Origin: Chitinophaga sp. YR573
GTDB lineage: Bacteria > Bacteroidota > Bacteroidia > Chitinophagales > Chitinophagaceae
Direction: 5' to 3'
NCBI RefSeq assembly: GCF_900110995.1
Contig: NZ_FOJF01000001.1
Span: 3,055,199 to 3,119,198 of the forward strand
Length of the DNA: 64,000 nucleotides
Shown here one piece after another: positions 35,870-44,446 of this stretch. Each line of letters starts with the position of its first letter. Position 1 is the stretch's first letter. Position numbers and translations under genes: made by a program. The notes under the pieces are model-generated. The model had not been told where the DNA came from. It was given only the letters and a program-made list of their open reading frames with translations, and made no database searches.

Positions 35870-36844
35870 ATGCGCATACCTATCATCTATGGCCGGCACC
35901 ACTATTGCCGGAAAATTGTTAAGCCCCAGGACCTGGGCATTCTGGCTCCGCTGGGAAATATTGAGCATTTTGAATATACACAACGTTATGGGCATCTGTA
36001 CTGGATTCCTTTGTTCCCGATCGGGGCTGCCTGGCATGCCAGGGGTAAGGATAACAAATTGTACGAGATAAATGATGCACTGTTATCACATCTGAGCGGG
36101 ATACGTTCTTCATGGTACAGTCTTTTGATAGCCTTTCTGGGGCCGATTTTAGGATTTGGCGGCTGGGGGATATATTGTGCGAAAGAAGCCTATCACGAGC
36201 ATGAGTACAAGGTTTACAGGGAGGCAGAAGATGCACGGGAGTATAAGGAGAGAATAGATTACATCACGCATCCGGCTATAAATGACTATTACTGCTTTCA
36301 TAACGAAAGCCGCGATGAACATGCAAAAGTGCTGGCATTTAATGATACTGCCATCAAATTATCCCATCTCCAGATAAATCCTGCAAAAATGCCTATGCCG
36401 CAGGTAATAGCACTGCTTTCAGATACTACAGATACATATTCTGACTGGATAAGCAAACGAACGTTACTGGAGTTGGCCAAACAGGATAAACGGGAGGAAA
36501 TAGGACTTCTGGGAGAAGGCACCTTTTATGTAGATGGTGTTATCCGGCTGGGAGAACCCATTCTCGAATACTACGGAGCATCAAACATGGACCATTTTTC
36601 ACTGGGATTGCGGAGCAAGGGGAAAAATCTTACTATTACCTCCCTTACGGGGGCAAGCAGCAGTTATGTACTACCCGATTTATGGGAGTATGATAATAGT
36701 CGTTATTTTGAGATGAAAAAGGACCCAGGTGAGAAGTTTGCGTTTAATTTCACCTGTGAAGATGATATGGGAAAAATCTACAAATACCGGGTAAGTGGTA
36801 ATAAAGATCTTCATTCAGATGTTATAATCACCAAACTACAATAA
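35870..36844 (+). CDS. Hypothetical protein with one membrane helix
   Basis: A 324-residue protein of unknown function. Residues 1-70 form a compact domain (MRIPIIYGRHHYCRKI..., RYGHLYWIPLFPIGAAW). A single membrane helix lies near 81-103 (WYSLLIAFLGPILGFGGWG). The rest, about 220 residues, is soluble and ends in a strand-rich region. The N-terminal YGHLYWIPLFPIG pattern, with a short cytoplasmic-type lead, resembles zinc-ribbon-like membrane proteins of this phylum, but only one Cys (Cys13) is present there. The start at 35870 gives the natural domain start; 35846 is an alternative. A strong terminator follows. Confidence 0.65.
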   Translation: MRIPIIYGRHHYCRKIVKPQDLGILAPLGNIEHFEYTQRYGHLYWIPLFPIGAAWHARGKDNKLYEINDALLSHLSGIRSSWYSLLIAFLGPILGFGGWGIYCAKEAYHEHEYKVYREAEDAREYKERIDYITHPAINDYYCFHNESRDEHAKVLAFNDTAIKLSHLQINPAKMPMPQVIALLSDTTDTYSDWISKRTLLELAKQDKREEIGLLGEGTFYVDGVIRLGEPILEYYGASNMDHFSLGLRSKGKNLTITSLTGASSSYVLPDLWEYDNSRYFEMKKDPGEKFAFNFTCEDDMGKIYKYRVSGNKDLHSDVIITKLQ

Positions 36845-36881
36845 AAAAGGAAGGCTTCTCCATGGAGAGGCCTTCCTTTTT
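36844..36881. terminator. Bidirectional terminator between convergent genes
   Basis: A 12-bp perfect stem (AAAAAGGAAGGC at 36844-36855 with GCCTTCCTTTTT at 36870-36881) is topped by the palindrome TCTCCATGGAGA. It serves the gene at 35870 and, in the other direction, clpX. Confidence 0.88.
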
Positions 36882-36898
36882 ATAAACGACTTTTATAC

Positions 36899-38134
36899 TT
36901 ACGCAACTTTCAGCTGCACCAGTGTAGACTTGTCTAATCTTTCTTCTGCATAGGCCCTTGTCAGTACAAAAGTACTTTCATTGGAAGAAGGCAGGTTGAA
37001 CATCGCATCGCTCAGCACCACTTCACAGATAGAACGTAAGCCACGTGCACCCAGTTTATACTCCAATGCTTTTTCAACGATGTAGTCAATAGCGCCGTCT
37101 TCTATAGAGAGTTCTATGTTCTCTACCATGAACAGCTTCTTATATTGCTTTAACAGGGCATTTTTAGGCTCTGTAAGGATCAGTTTCAGTGCGTCTGCAT
37201 CCAGTGTGTTCAGATAAGTAACAACCGGTAAACGGCCTAATAACTCAGGAATAAGACCAAACGCTTTCAGATCCTGTGAGTTGATATAACGCAGGATATG
37301 TTTTTTGTTTTCTTCTTCTTTTTCCTTGTTAACAGTAAACCCGATGGAATGGGTCTGTATTCTGCGGCTGATGATCTTATCTACGCCATCAAAAGCACCA
37401 CCGCAAATGAACAGGATGTTCTGGGTGTTTACTTTGATCAGCTTCTGTTCCGGATGTTTACGTCCGCCCTGTGGGGGAACCAGTGCTTCTGTACCTTCCA
37501 GGAGCTTCAGGAGGCCCTGTTGTACACCTTCACCGCTAACATCACGGGTAATGGACGGATTGTCGCTTTTACGGGCGATCTTATCTATCTCATCAATATA
37601 TACTATACCACGTTCTGCTGCTTCTACATCGTAGTTACAAACCTGCAGAAGGCGGGTTAAGATACTTTCCACGTCTTCTCCTACGTAACCTGCTTCTGTG
37701 AATACAGTGGCATCTACGATGGTAAAGGGCACATTCAGTAAACGTGCGATGGATTTGGCAAGCAGGGTTTTACCGGTACCGGTTTCTCCTACCATGATGA
37801 TATTGGACTTTTCAATCTCCACATCATCATCACCCACCTGCTGGTTCAGGCGTTTGTAGTGATTGTATACGGCTACTGCCAGGATTTTCTTGGCGTCATC
37901 CTGACCGATCACATACTCATCCAGGAATTTCTTTATTTCAACGGGCTTGGACACTTTGGGTACAAAGTGGGAAGGCGCTTTCTTTCCTTGTTGCTGAAAC
38001 AGCTCCTGCTCTATGATCTCCTGAGCATTTGCAACACAGTTCTCACATATGTGGCCGTCTGCACCAGCAATCAGGATCTGCACTTCATCTTTAGAGCGGT
38101 TGCAGAATGAGCAACGTATTTTGGACTCTTTCAT
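36899..38134 (-). CDS. clpX: ATP-dependent Clp protease ATP-binding subunit ClpX
   Basis: A 411-residue AAA+ unfoldase. The N-terminal zinc-binding domain has CSFCNRS (Cys9, Cys12) and CENC (about residues 31-34). Walker A is [11 protein letters not shown] near 116-126, Walker [13 protein letters not shown] near 175-186, then the [19 protein letters not shown] pore-region segment and the C-terminal domain with [13 protein letters not shown]. ClpX unfolds tagged proteins and feeds them to ClpP. It lies downstream of tig and clpP on the same strand, with a hairpin between clpP and clpX. Confidence 0.98.
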   Translation of the reverse strand: MKESKIRCSFCNRSKDEVQILIAGADGHICENCVANAQEIIEQELFQQQGKKAPSHFVPKVSKPVEIKKFLDEYVIGQDDAKKILAVAVYNHYKRLNQQVGDDDVEIEKSNIIMVGETGTGKTLLAKSIARLLNVPFTIVDATVFTEAGYVGEDVESILTRLLQVCNYDVEAAERGIVYIDEIDKIARKSDNPSITRDVSGEGVQQGLLKLLEGTEALVPPQGGRKHPEQKLIKVNTQNILFICGGAFDGVDKIISRRIQTHSIGFTVNKEKEEENKKHILRYINSQDLKAFGLIPELLGRLPVVTYLNTLDADALKLILTEPKNALLKQYKKLFMVENIELSIEDGAIDYIVEKALEYKLGARGLRSICEVVLSDAMFNLPSSNESTFVLTRAYAEERLDKSTLVQLKVA

Positions 38135-38168
38135 AGCTTACAAATGTACATTAAAAGGGGCAAAACAT

Positions 38169-38215
38169 AAGGGAAAAAGGGTACGCCGTACTGTACAGCG
38201 TGCCCTTTTTCCCTT
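38169..38215 (-). terminator. Hairpin between clpP and clpX
   Basis: An 18-bp stem with one wobble pair (38169-38186 with 38198-38215) and an 11-base loop. The minus-strand sequence beyond it is TTATGTTTTG, moderately T-rich. It could be a weak terminator or an mRNA processing or stability element setting clpX levels relative to clpP. Confidence 0.65.
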
Positions 38216-38238
38216 ACTGGTATACTCCGTATAAGATA

Positions 38239-38940
38239 TTATTGAGGATTATTTTCCTGCTGTTTTCTTGGGTGCTTGCTCAGTACGTCATCGATAATGC
38301 CATACTCTTTAGCTTCGTCAGCAGTCATCCAGTAGTCACGATCAGAGTCCTTTTCTACCTTCTTAACGGGCTGGCCGCAATGAGTAGCAATGATTTCGTT
38401 CAGCTCTTTCTTCAGCTTAACGAACTCACGGGCTGTGATTTCGATATCGGATGTTTGTCCTTCTGCACCACCATGAGGCTGGTGAATCATTACTCTTGCA
38501 TGTTTAAGAGCAGTACGCTTGCCTTTAGCACCAGCTACCAGCAATACAGCGCCGAAAGAGGCTGCCATACCGGTACAGATAGTGGCCACATCAGGGGCGA
38601 TGATCTGCATAGTGTCATAAATGCCTAAACCTGCATAAACGCTACCACCGGGGCTGTTGATATACATCTGTATATCTCTTGTACGGTCTGTAGATTCCAG
38701 GAACAGCATCTGTGCTGTAACGATATTCGCTACATAGTCATTCACGGGATCTCCCATGAAAATGATACGGTCCATCATCAGACGGGAGAATACGTCCATG
38801 ATAGCCATGTTCATCGGGCGTTCCTCGATGATGTTTGGTGTCAGGGCGTTAATCTGATGACGCGTATAACTATCTACTACCAGGCTGCTGATCCCTCTAT
38901 GCTGGATGGCATACTTCCTGAATTCGTTATTAATGTTCAT
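38239..38940 (-). CDS. clpP: ATP-dependent Clp protease proteolytic subunit ClpP
   Basis: A 233-residue serine protease. The segment around the catalytic serine is ICTGMAASFGAVLL, the histidine lies in VMIHQPHGGAEG, and INSPGGSVYAGLGIYD and DRDYWMTADEAKEYGIID (with the aspartate) are typical. The start at 38940 (MNINNEFRKYA) lies inside the end of tig: ATG is 11 bases before the tig stop is complete, so translation is probably coupled. The 16-18 extra residues at the C-terminus after the canonical end are mostly polar. Confidence 0.97.
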   Translation of the reverse strand: MNINNEFRKYAIQHRGISSLVVDSYTRHQINALTPNIIEERPMNMAIMDVFSRLMMDRIIFMGDPVNDYVANIVTAQMLFLESTDRTRDIQMYINSPGGSVYAGLGIYDTMQIIAPDVATICTGMAASFGAVLLVAGAKGKRTALKHARVMIHQPHGGAEGQTSDIEITAREFVKLKKELNEIIATHCGQPVKKVEKDSDRDYWMTADEAKEYGIIDDVLSKHPRKQQENNPQ

Positions 38941-40312
38941 GATGGTGATGTTTATTGGGTAATTTAGCAAATTCTTCGGCGGTAATTTCCTCTTGCTTTA
39001 CATTTACCTTATTTTCAGCCCAGTCAAACAGTTTCTGGGTCACCATTTCACGGTAAGTCTGATCTACGAATTTCTCATCCTGCAGCAGGCGCTCCAGGTA
39101 GCTGTCCAGCCAGTCTGCACCATCTGTAGCGGAGGCGCCACCAAAATAGCCCATAACTTTCTGTTTGGCGTTTTCTTTCAGTTCATCAAAAGAAACGTCC
39201 AGTTTATTTTCGCGGATCAGTTTATCGCTGATGAGTGTCCAGCGTAACTGATGATCAAAACCAGGATATTCTTTGTCAGCTTCTTCGGCAGTTTTTGGTT
39301 TTTCACCGCCGGTTTGCAGCCAACGTTTCAGAAAATCTTTGGGCAGTTCTATAGGCGTTTCGTGAACCAGCACTTCGAACAGTTCGTTATGCAGATGGTT
39401 CCGGCTTTCGGAATCCCAGTATTTTTCTATTTCTGATTGCAGTTTTTCACGGAAAGCTGCTTCTGTAGTAATGCTGTCAGCAGGGTAGATCTCTTTGAAG
39501 AACTCTTCGTTCAGTTCTCTCTTTTCAATTAATCCTACTTTGGTAATACTGAGTTTGAAGTATTTCTTCGCTGCTTCAGCGTCGTTTTCTTCAAAGCCCA
39601 GGTCTTTCAGTACCCATCCCAGTTTGTCTCCGTCAAAAGACGTAGCCAGCTGGAATACGATAGAATCACCCAGTTTCTTACCCATCAGTTGTGCCTGGAT
39701 AGGAGCAGAGAAATATTTTAACAGGAGAGAGTTATCTTTTTTGATACCACCTTCTGTTATGTTACCCTTTGCATCGCTTTCCTCAAACTCTACGTTCAGC
39801 ACGTTTTCTTCAGTAGTGATGGTTTCAGGTTCGCTCATCTTACCACCTTTCATCTGTAAACGCTCAACTTCTTCGTTGATCATTTCAGGGGTAGCTTTTA
39901 TTTTATAACGGGTAAGCGTTGTTTTTCCTTCTTCAAGGGGAGTGATATTGAAAGCCGGTTTCAGACCTACTTCGAAACCGAAGTCATAATCAGCAGGCTG
40001 GAACTGGTCAAATTTTACGCTTTCACGATCAAGTGGAAGGGGTTGTGCGAAGATCTCCAGTTTCTCGTTCTGCAGGTATCCGGTCAACTCTTTTTCTACA
40101 GTTTTCAGTATTTCGTCTGCAAAAATAGCTTGTCCATGCATCTTCTTCACCATGCCTACCGGCACCATGCCTTTACGGAAACCGGGTATATTGGCGGTCT
40201 TGCTGAGTTGCTTTACTGCTTTGTCAAAATTCGGAAGATAATCTTCCTGGCTCACTTTCACAGTGATCTTATCATTCAATAAACCGATGTTTTCTCTGGT
40301 AACGGTTGCCAT
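38930..40312 (-). CDS. tig: Trigger factor
   Basis: A 460-residue ribosome-associated chaperone and prolyl isomerase. The N-terminal ribosome-binding region holds IPGFRKGMVPVGMVKKMHG (near residues 42-60), equivalent to the GFRxGKxP signature. The central PPIase domain (about 160-250) is divergent, as usual in Bacteroidota, and the C-terminal chaperone domain is helical. The protein ends in KHHHHEH, a natural histidine tail. Its stop overlaps the clpP start by 11 bases. The order tig, clpP, clpX is the classic protein quality-control cluster. Confidence 0.95.
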   Translation of the reverse strand: MATVTRENIGLLNDKITVKVSQEDYLPNFDKAVKQLSKTANIPGFRKGMVPVGMVKKMHGQAIFADEILKTVEKELTGYLQNEKLEIFAQPLPLDRESVKFDQFQPADYDFGFEVGLKPAFNITPLEEGKTTLTRYKIKATPEMINEEVERLQMKGGKMSEPETITTEENVLNVEFEESDAKGNITEGGIKKDNSLLLKYFSAPIQAQLMGKKLGDSIVFQLATSFDGDKLGWVLKDLGFEENDAEAAKKYFKLSITKVGLIEKRELNEEFFKEIYPADSITTEAAFREKLQSEIEKYWDSESRNHLHNELFEVLVHETPIELPKDFLKRWLQTGGEKPKTAEEADKEYPGFDHQLRWTLISDKLIRENKLDVSFDELKENAKQKVMGYFGGASATDGADWLDSYLERLLQDEKFVDQTYREMVTQKLFDWAENKVNVKQEEITAEEFAKLPNKHHHHEH

Positions 40313-40339
40313 AATTGTTTAAATAAATGTTCTTGTATG

Positions 40340-40545
40340 AAGCAATAATAATTCCTTGTTTTGAATTTCTGCCATGAAGTCACAAAGGCACGAAGGAATG
40401 GCAGCTATGTGGGAGTTACTTGGTGACTTAGCGCCTTAATGGCAAAGTTCGATGTAAGCTGTTGTTAAAACACCGAATGCAGAAGGCTTCATCTAATTAT
40501 GTGTATAGCATTTTAAATTCAGCGTTCTGCATTCAGCATTTTGTG
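40340..40545. repeat. Degenerate intergenic repeat-like sequence beside tRNA-Leu
   Basis: This gap has two imperfect palindromic pieces. One contains CACAAAGGCACGAAGG (about 40381-40396) and GTGACTTAGCGCCTTAATGG (about 40423-40442), sequence of the kind repeated between genes in many Bacteroidota. The other pairs CCGAATGCAGAAGG (about 40473-40486) with TTCTGCATTCAGCATT (about 40525-40540). No gene is seen. Identification as a genome-wide repeat is from recollection, not a search. Confidence 0.4.
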
Positions 40546-40625
40546 CGGGTGGAGGGACTCGAACCCGCATACCGTGAGGCACCAGATCCTAAGTCTGGCG
40601 TGTCTACCAATTTCACCACACCCGC
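40544..40625 (-). tRNA. tRNA-Leu (anticodon TAG)
   Basis: A complete cloverleaf on the minus strand. The acceptor stem is GCGGGTG with CACCCGC and discriminator A. The D loop contains AATTGGTAGAC, the anticodon stem CCAGA/TCTGG encloses loop CTTAGGA (anticodon TAG), a short variable arm follows (TGCCTCACGGTATGC region), and the T arm has GGTTCGAGTCC. CCA is not encoded. The length is 82 bases. Confidence 0.95.
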
Positions 40626-40724
40626 GATCCTATTTATAAGAGCTGCTTAATCAGTACTTAAACATACCGAAAAAGGTCTGCAAAGGTACTGTATTTTATG
40701 GATTAAAAAAATGTGCTTCCGGAT

Positions 40725-41618
40725 TTATTGCTTTAGTAACGCGGACAATTGTGCTGAAAAGGCAGTGATATAGGTCCCGTGAGGGTCCAGTGTCGGGTCC
40801 AGGATCGTAATATTGATCCCTTTAAAAGAAGGAGAGGCCAACAATGGCTGCAATGTTTGCTTTAATTCCTGGTATGTCAACCCGTCTTCCTGAGGCGAAT
40901 CTACACAAGGCATAATCTCATTGTCCAGTACGTCCACATCCATGTGAATCCAGAAACCGTCCAGGTTATTTTGCGCTACCATCCTCAGAAAATCTGTCGT
41001 AATCCGGCCAATTCCCTGTTTACGGATAGCCGGCAGGTCATAATAATGGACATTGCTGTCTATAATAGGTGCTACATAATCATCATCCAGTTCCCGGTTG
41101 CCATAGGCGAAAACAAACTCCTCTGATATATAAGGCCCCTGGTTGTCTATGTCGGAAAGAATGGCAGGCCCGTTGCCGGTAACCAGTGCCAGGTCCATAC
41201 CTGCCGCTCCGGCAGTGCCGGAATGTTCCGGCAACATATAATCCGTATGCCCGTCTATGGAAAACAGCCCGTACCGGCCGCCGGTGTTTTTAAGTCCCAG
41301 GGCATTGCCCAGTACAATACTGCAATCACCACCTATGACCACAGGAATAATCCCCTGTTCCACCGCTTCCTGTACATGAGAGGCCAGCGTCCGGCTGTAG
41401 TGGGCAATCGCTTCTGCATTCCGGATCTTGCTTTCCGCATGAATATCCATACTATATGGGGGAGCCGGTACCTGAATGGTTTGGGTAATACCAGTATTAT
41501 CAGCAAAGCCGGTTTTCCGGAGCGCTTCCGGGAATAGTCTAACACCTGGCTCTGTTCCTGGTTGTAATGATTTTAAGCCTAAGTTAGATGGGGCTTCGAT
41601 AATAACTAAGTTGCGCAT
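40725..41618 (-). CDS. Arginase/agmatinase-family ureohydrolase
   Basis: A 297-residue protein with the ureohydrolase fold. The binuclear manganese motifs are IGGDCSIVLG near residues 95-104 (Cys99 where most arginases have His), SIDGHTDY near 120-127 and HMDVDVLDNEIMP near 218-230. The Cys variant occurs in some bacterial arginase-family proteins and may affect which metal is bound. The substrate (arginine, agmatine, formiminoglutamate or another guanidine) is not decidable. It is isolated from other amino acid genes. Confidence 0.85.
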   Translation of the reverse strand: MRNLVIIEAPSNLGLKSLQPGTEPGVRLFPEALRKTGFADNTGITQTIQVPAPPYSMDIHAESKIRNAEAIAHYSRTLASHVQEAVEQGIIPVVIGGDCSIVLGNALGLKNTGGRYGLFSIDGHTDYMLPEHSGTAGAAGMDLALVTGNGPAILSDIDNQGPYISEEFVFAYGNRELDDDYVAPIIDSNVHYYDLPAIRKQGIGRITTDFLRMVAQNNLDGFWIHMDVDVLDNEIMPCVDSPQEDGLTYQELKQTLQPLLASPSFKGINITILDPTLDPHGTYITAFSAQLSALLKQ

Positions 41619-41799
41619 GAAATCAGGTTTGGGTATGACAGATCTTATAAAGATAAATATTCTGAGGATACTGATATTAGCTTCACTATTTCCTGATATA
41701 ATAGTTCTAATTATATTTTAATGAATTGATAATCAGTAGTAAAAAAGCATCGAAATATTAATAGGTAGTGTTAACCTACTGAGATTCTGTGCATTAGGG

Positions 41800-41891
41800 T
41801 ATATAACCCGTATATAAGCTGTATATAACCCCTATATAACAGGTATATAAGCCGTACCTATATAGATAGGGCTTATATAGGGATTATATAC
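41800..41891. repeat. 11-bp-periodic TATATAA array with inverted copies
   Basis: Five direct units start every 11 bases (41800, 41811, 41822, 41833, 41844): TATATAACCCG, TATATAAGCTG, TATATAACCCC, TATATAACAGG, TATATAAGCCG. After a centre at about 41855-41865 come inverted units (TTATATA at 41873 and 41884, again 11 apart). As a result 41821-41839 and 41873-41891 form an imperfect inverted repeat. No gene is seen in 41619-42010 apart from this array. Confidence 0.85.
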
Positions 41892-42016
41892 TAGTCTATT
41901 TACAGCTATAAAAAGTTTACAGGAGAGTTTAGGCTCTTGCTGAGTAGTGTTTAAGACGAGCTTATTAAGTAGAAGTGTTCACCGGGCTTTGGGGTTAGTC
42001 CGATCTGTTAAAAAAT

Positions 42017-42040
42017 AAGGGAGACTTTTTAGTCCCCCTT
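42017..42040 (-). terminator. Terminator of the MFS gene
   Basis: A 10-bp stem with one mismatch (AAGGGAGACT at 42017-42026 with AGTCCCCCTT at 42031-42040), a TTTT/AAAA loop, and on the minus strand a following TTATTTTTTAAC tail. Confidence 0.7.
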
Positions 42041-42044
42041 ATCT

Positions 42045-43223
42045 CTAGTCTAATTGTTGCCTGCCTGGCCTGTACCTGAAAAACAAGGATACATTCAATA
42101 TTATTACCAGCGACGCTCCCAAACATACAGCCGGCCATCGCCCCATATTCCACAATAACAATCCCAATGCAGAGCCACTGGCCCCGCCTATAAAGGTAGA
42201 AGTCATAAAGACAGTATTGAACCGGTTCCTGGCTTCGGGCATAATAGAATAGATAATCGTCTGGTTGGTCACCTGTACCGACTGATGACCTACATCCAGC
42301 AGGATAATCCCTGTCAGCAGTAGAAAAATCCCGCTGCCCGTAAAATAAAAGGCGGCAAAGCTGATCAGCTCACATATCAGCCCTATTAATATATTTTTCC
42401 CGGGATCACGGCCATCACTGATCTTGCCAATCAGAGGGGCCGCTAAAGCGCCTGCCGCTCCGGCAAGACCAAACAGTCCTATCTCGGCCGACTTATACCC
42501 AAAGGGTGGCAGCGTGAGGAACAGCACCATCGTTACCCAAAAGGCACTCACTACGGCAAAAGACAAGGCATTTATCAGCGCTGCCAGTCGTAACGCAGGC
42601 TGGGTCTTTACATAATGGGCTACAGAAGCCATCAGTTCTTTATAATTACCGCTGAAAGTAGGAGTACTCTTAGGAAAGCGCCACCACATCACCCCCAGCA
42701 ATAAAGTACAGATGCCTGCTGCAATCAGGTACATTTCCCGCCATCCGTACAAACTGCCTACAGCCCCGCTCAAAGAACGGGAGGCTAATATACCAACCAG
42801 CAGTCCGGCCATAATGGAGCCTATCACACTGCCCCTTTTATGAGCAGGTGCCATACTGGCTGCCAGTGGCAGAATAAGCTGGGGTACGATAGAGGAAACC
42901 CCTATCAGCACACTGGCAATCTGTAATACAAGAAAACTCGGCGCCTTTGCAGACAGCAACAACGCCAGGATGGTAATAAATGTGGAGAATAATATCTGTT
43001 TCCGGCGTTCCAGGATATCGCCCAGTGGTACAAGTAGTAATAATCCTATGGCATAACCGATCTGTGTGAAGTAAGCAACCCTTCCGGCGGCACTCTCCCT
43101 GATCCCAAAATCCCTGGCCATTAAAACGATCAGCGGCTGGCAATAATAAATATTGGCTACCATTAATCCTGCGCAGGCCGCCATTATAATGATATCTGTT
43201 TTCCCTAAATACTGTTGGTCCAT
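42045..43223 (-). CDS. MFS transporter (DHA1-type, YgaY-like)
   Basis: A 392-residue membrane protein with 12 hydrophobic segments. The start MDQQYLGKTDIIIMAACAGL leads into NIYYCQPLIVLMARDFGI, a sequence typical of DHA1-type drug or sugar efflux permeases such as YgaY. Loop 2-3 has GDILERRKQI, the variant of the GxLaDrxGrr motif. The substrate is unknown. It lies 40 bases downstream of the M20 hydrolase gene on the same strand, so co-transcription is possible, although a good -7 box sits in between. Confidence 0.85.
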   Translation of the reverse strand: MDQQYLGKTDIIIMAACAGLMVANIYYCQPLIVLMARDFGIRESAAGRVAYFTQIGYAIGLLLLVPLGDILERRKQILFSTFITILALLLSAKAPSFLVLQIASVLIGVSSIVPQLILPLAASMAPAHKRGSVIGSIMAGLLVGILASRSLSGAVGSLYGWREMYLIAAGICTLLLGVMWWRFPKSTPTFSGNYKELMASVAHYVKTQPALRLAALINALSFAVVSAFWVTMVLFLTLPPFGYKSAEIGLFGLAGAAGALAAPLIGKISDGRDPGKNILIGLICELISFAAFYFTGSGIFLLLTGIILLDVGHQSVQVTNQTIIYSIMPEARNRFNTVFMTSTFIGGASGSALGLLLWNMGRWPAVCLGASLVIILNVSLFFRYRPGRQQLD

Positions 43224-43246
43224 TTTCCTTTATTTACGCGACGGCG

Positions 43247-43254
43247 CAAAGGTA
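43247..43254 (-). promoter_or_regulatory. Possible -7 box of the MFS gene
   Basis: On the minus strand this is TACCTTTG, a perfect TAnnTTTG, 23 bases before the ATG at 43223. A CAA (TTG on the minus strand) lies 26 bases upstream, too far for a good -33. Confidence 0.35.
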
Positions 43255-43263
43255 GGGAAATGT

Positions 43264-44427
43264 TTACGGCCTTAGCATGTCAACAGCTCCGTTAGCGAGG
43301 AAGGATGCACCATAAGCGATACAATCTTCATTAAAAAGTACGCGTGGATGATGCAGGAAATAACCGGCATTATCAGGGTGCTGCGCTCCCAGGAAATAAA
43401 ACATGGAAGGCACTTTCCGGGAGTAATGCGCAAAGTCTTCCCCTGCCAGGATGGCTTCCGTTTCAATCACATTCGTATCTCCGAACACCTGTTGCAGGCT
43501 TTGCTGTAAACTGCCATGTACCTGTTTATTATTGATTACACTTGGCAGATCATAATAGAGATCAAATTTTATCTCCGCATCAAAGGCTGTCATCAAGCCC
43601 TCTGCAATCTTCTCAATACGACGGATAATCTCCTGGTAAACATCCAGGTTGAGAGAGCGGATAGTACCTTCAATGACAACCCTGTCGGCAATCACGTTGG
43701 GTGCTACACCACCGTTTATTTTTGTAAAGGAAAGTACGGCAGTCTCCGTAGGGGCCGTATGCCGGGACACGATCATCTGTGCAGATTGTATCAGCTGTGC
43801 GGCAATCACTACAGCATCCACGCCCAGCTGAGGAGTAGCGCCGGCATGTGTGGCCTTGCCCAGTACATCTATCGTAAAGAATCCTGTACAGGCCAGTGCC
43901 GGTCCCAGGGCATAAGAGATCTTACCTACAGGCATCAGTGGATGAACATGCAGCCCCAGGGCCGATTTTACATCATCCAGGTAACCTGCTTCCACTATTT
44001 TATGGGCGCCTGTTTTACTTTCAGGATCGCCATTAGGCCCCTCTTCTGAGGGCTGGAAAAGCAGTTTTACTGTTCCTTCAAAGGGAATATCTTTTAGCAG
44101 TGTAGCTGCTCCTATAAGCATAGAAGTATGCAGGTCATGACCGCAGGCATGCATTTTACCGCTGTTGGCAGAGCTGAAAGGCAGGCCGGTTTCTTCTTCA
44201 ATAGGCAACGCATCCATATCCGCCCGTATCGCTACAGAGGGTCCATGGCCTTTGGTGATAGTGCCTATTACCCCGGTGCCTGCAACATCCTTCACATAAG
44301 GAATGCCCAATGCATCCAGCTCCCTGCGGACAAGCTGTGAAGTATGTATTTCCTGATAACCTAATTCCGGTTGAGTGTGAATCTGTCTTCTGATACTGAT
44401 GAGCCGATCTGTAAGTTGCTTATCCAT
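43264..44427 (-). CDS. M20-family amidohydrolase (hippurate/IAA-amino-acid hydrolase type)
   Basis: A 387-residue zinc hydrolase. Metal-site motifs are the MHACGHDLHTSML segment near residues 92-104, FQPSEEGPNGDPES near 126-139, and LGLHVHP near 161. The dimerisation domain follows, and the C-terminal ligand segment is AILAGEDFAHYSRKVP. It cleaves N-acyl-amino acids such as hippurate or related amides; the true substrate is unknown. It is followed by the MFS gene, which might carry the product or substrate. It starts 19 bases downstream of the AraC-type regulator's stop, so all three may be one operon. Confidence 0.88.
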   Translation of the reverse strand: MDKQLTDRLISIRRQIHTQPELGYQEIHTSQLVRRELDALGIPYVKDVAGTGVIGTITKGHGPSVAIRADMDALPIEEETGLPFSSANSGKMHACGHDLHTSMLIGAATLLKDIPFEGTVKLLFQPSEEGPNGDPESKTGAHKIVEAGYLDDVKSALGLHVHPLMPVGKISYALGPALACTGFFTIDVLGKATHAGATPQLGVDAVVIAAQLIQSAQMIVSRHTAPTETAVLSFTKINGGVAPNVIADRVVIEGTIRSLNLDVYQEIIRRIEKIAEGLMTAFDAEIKFDLYYDLPSVINNKQVHGSLQQSLQQVFGDTNVIETEAILAGEDFAHYSRKVPSMFYFLGAQHPDNAGYFLHHPRVLFNEDCIAYGASFLANGAVDMLRP

Positions 44428-44446
44428 TTTAATGCAGGATTTTGCA

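Noticed and set aside
35552..36037. Long version of the small minus-strand gene (161 residues)
   Set aside because: The extra N-terminal part overlaps the divergent gene at 35870 and is not protein-like; the short start at 35746 is preferred.
41800..41850. CRISPR or promoter array at the TATATAA units
   Set aside because: Units are 11 bases with no spacers of CRISPR length, and no adjacent gene has a start near enough for them to be promoters.
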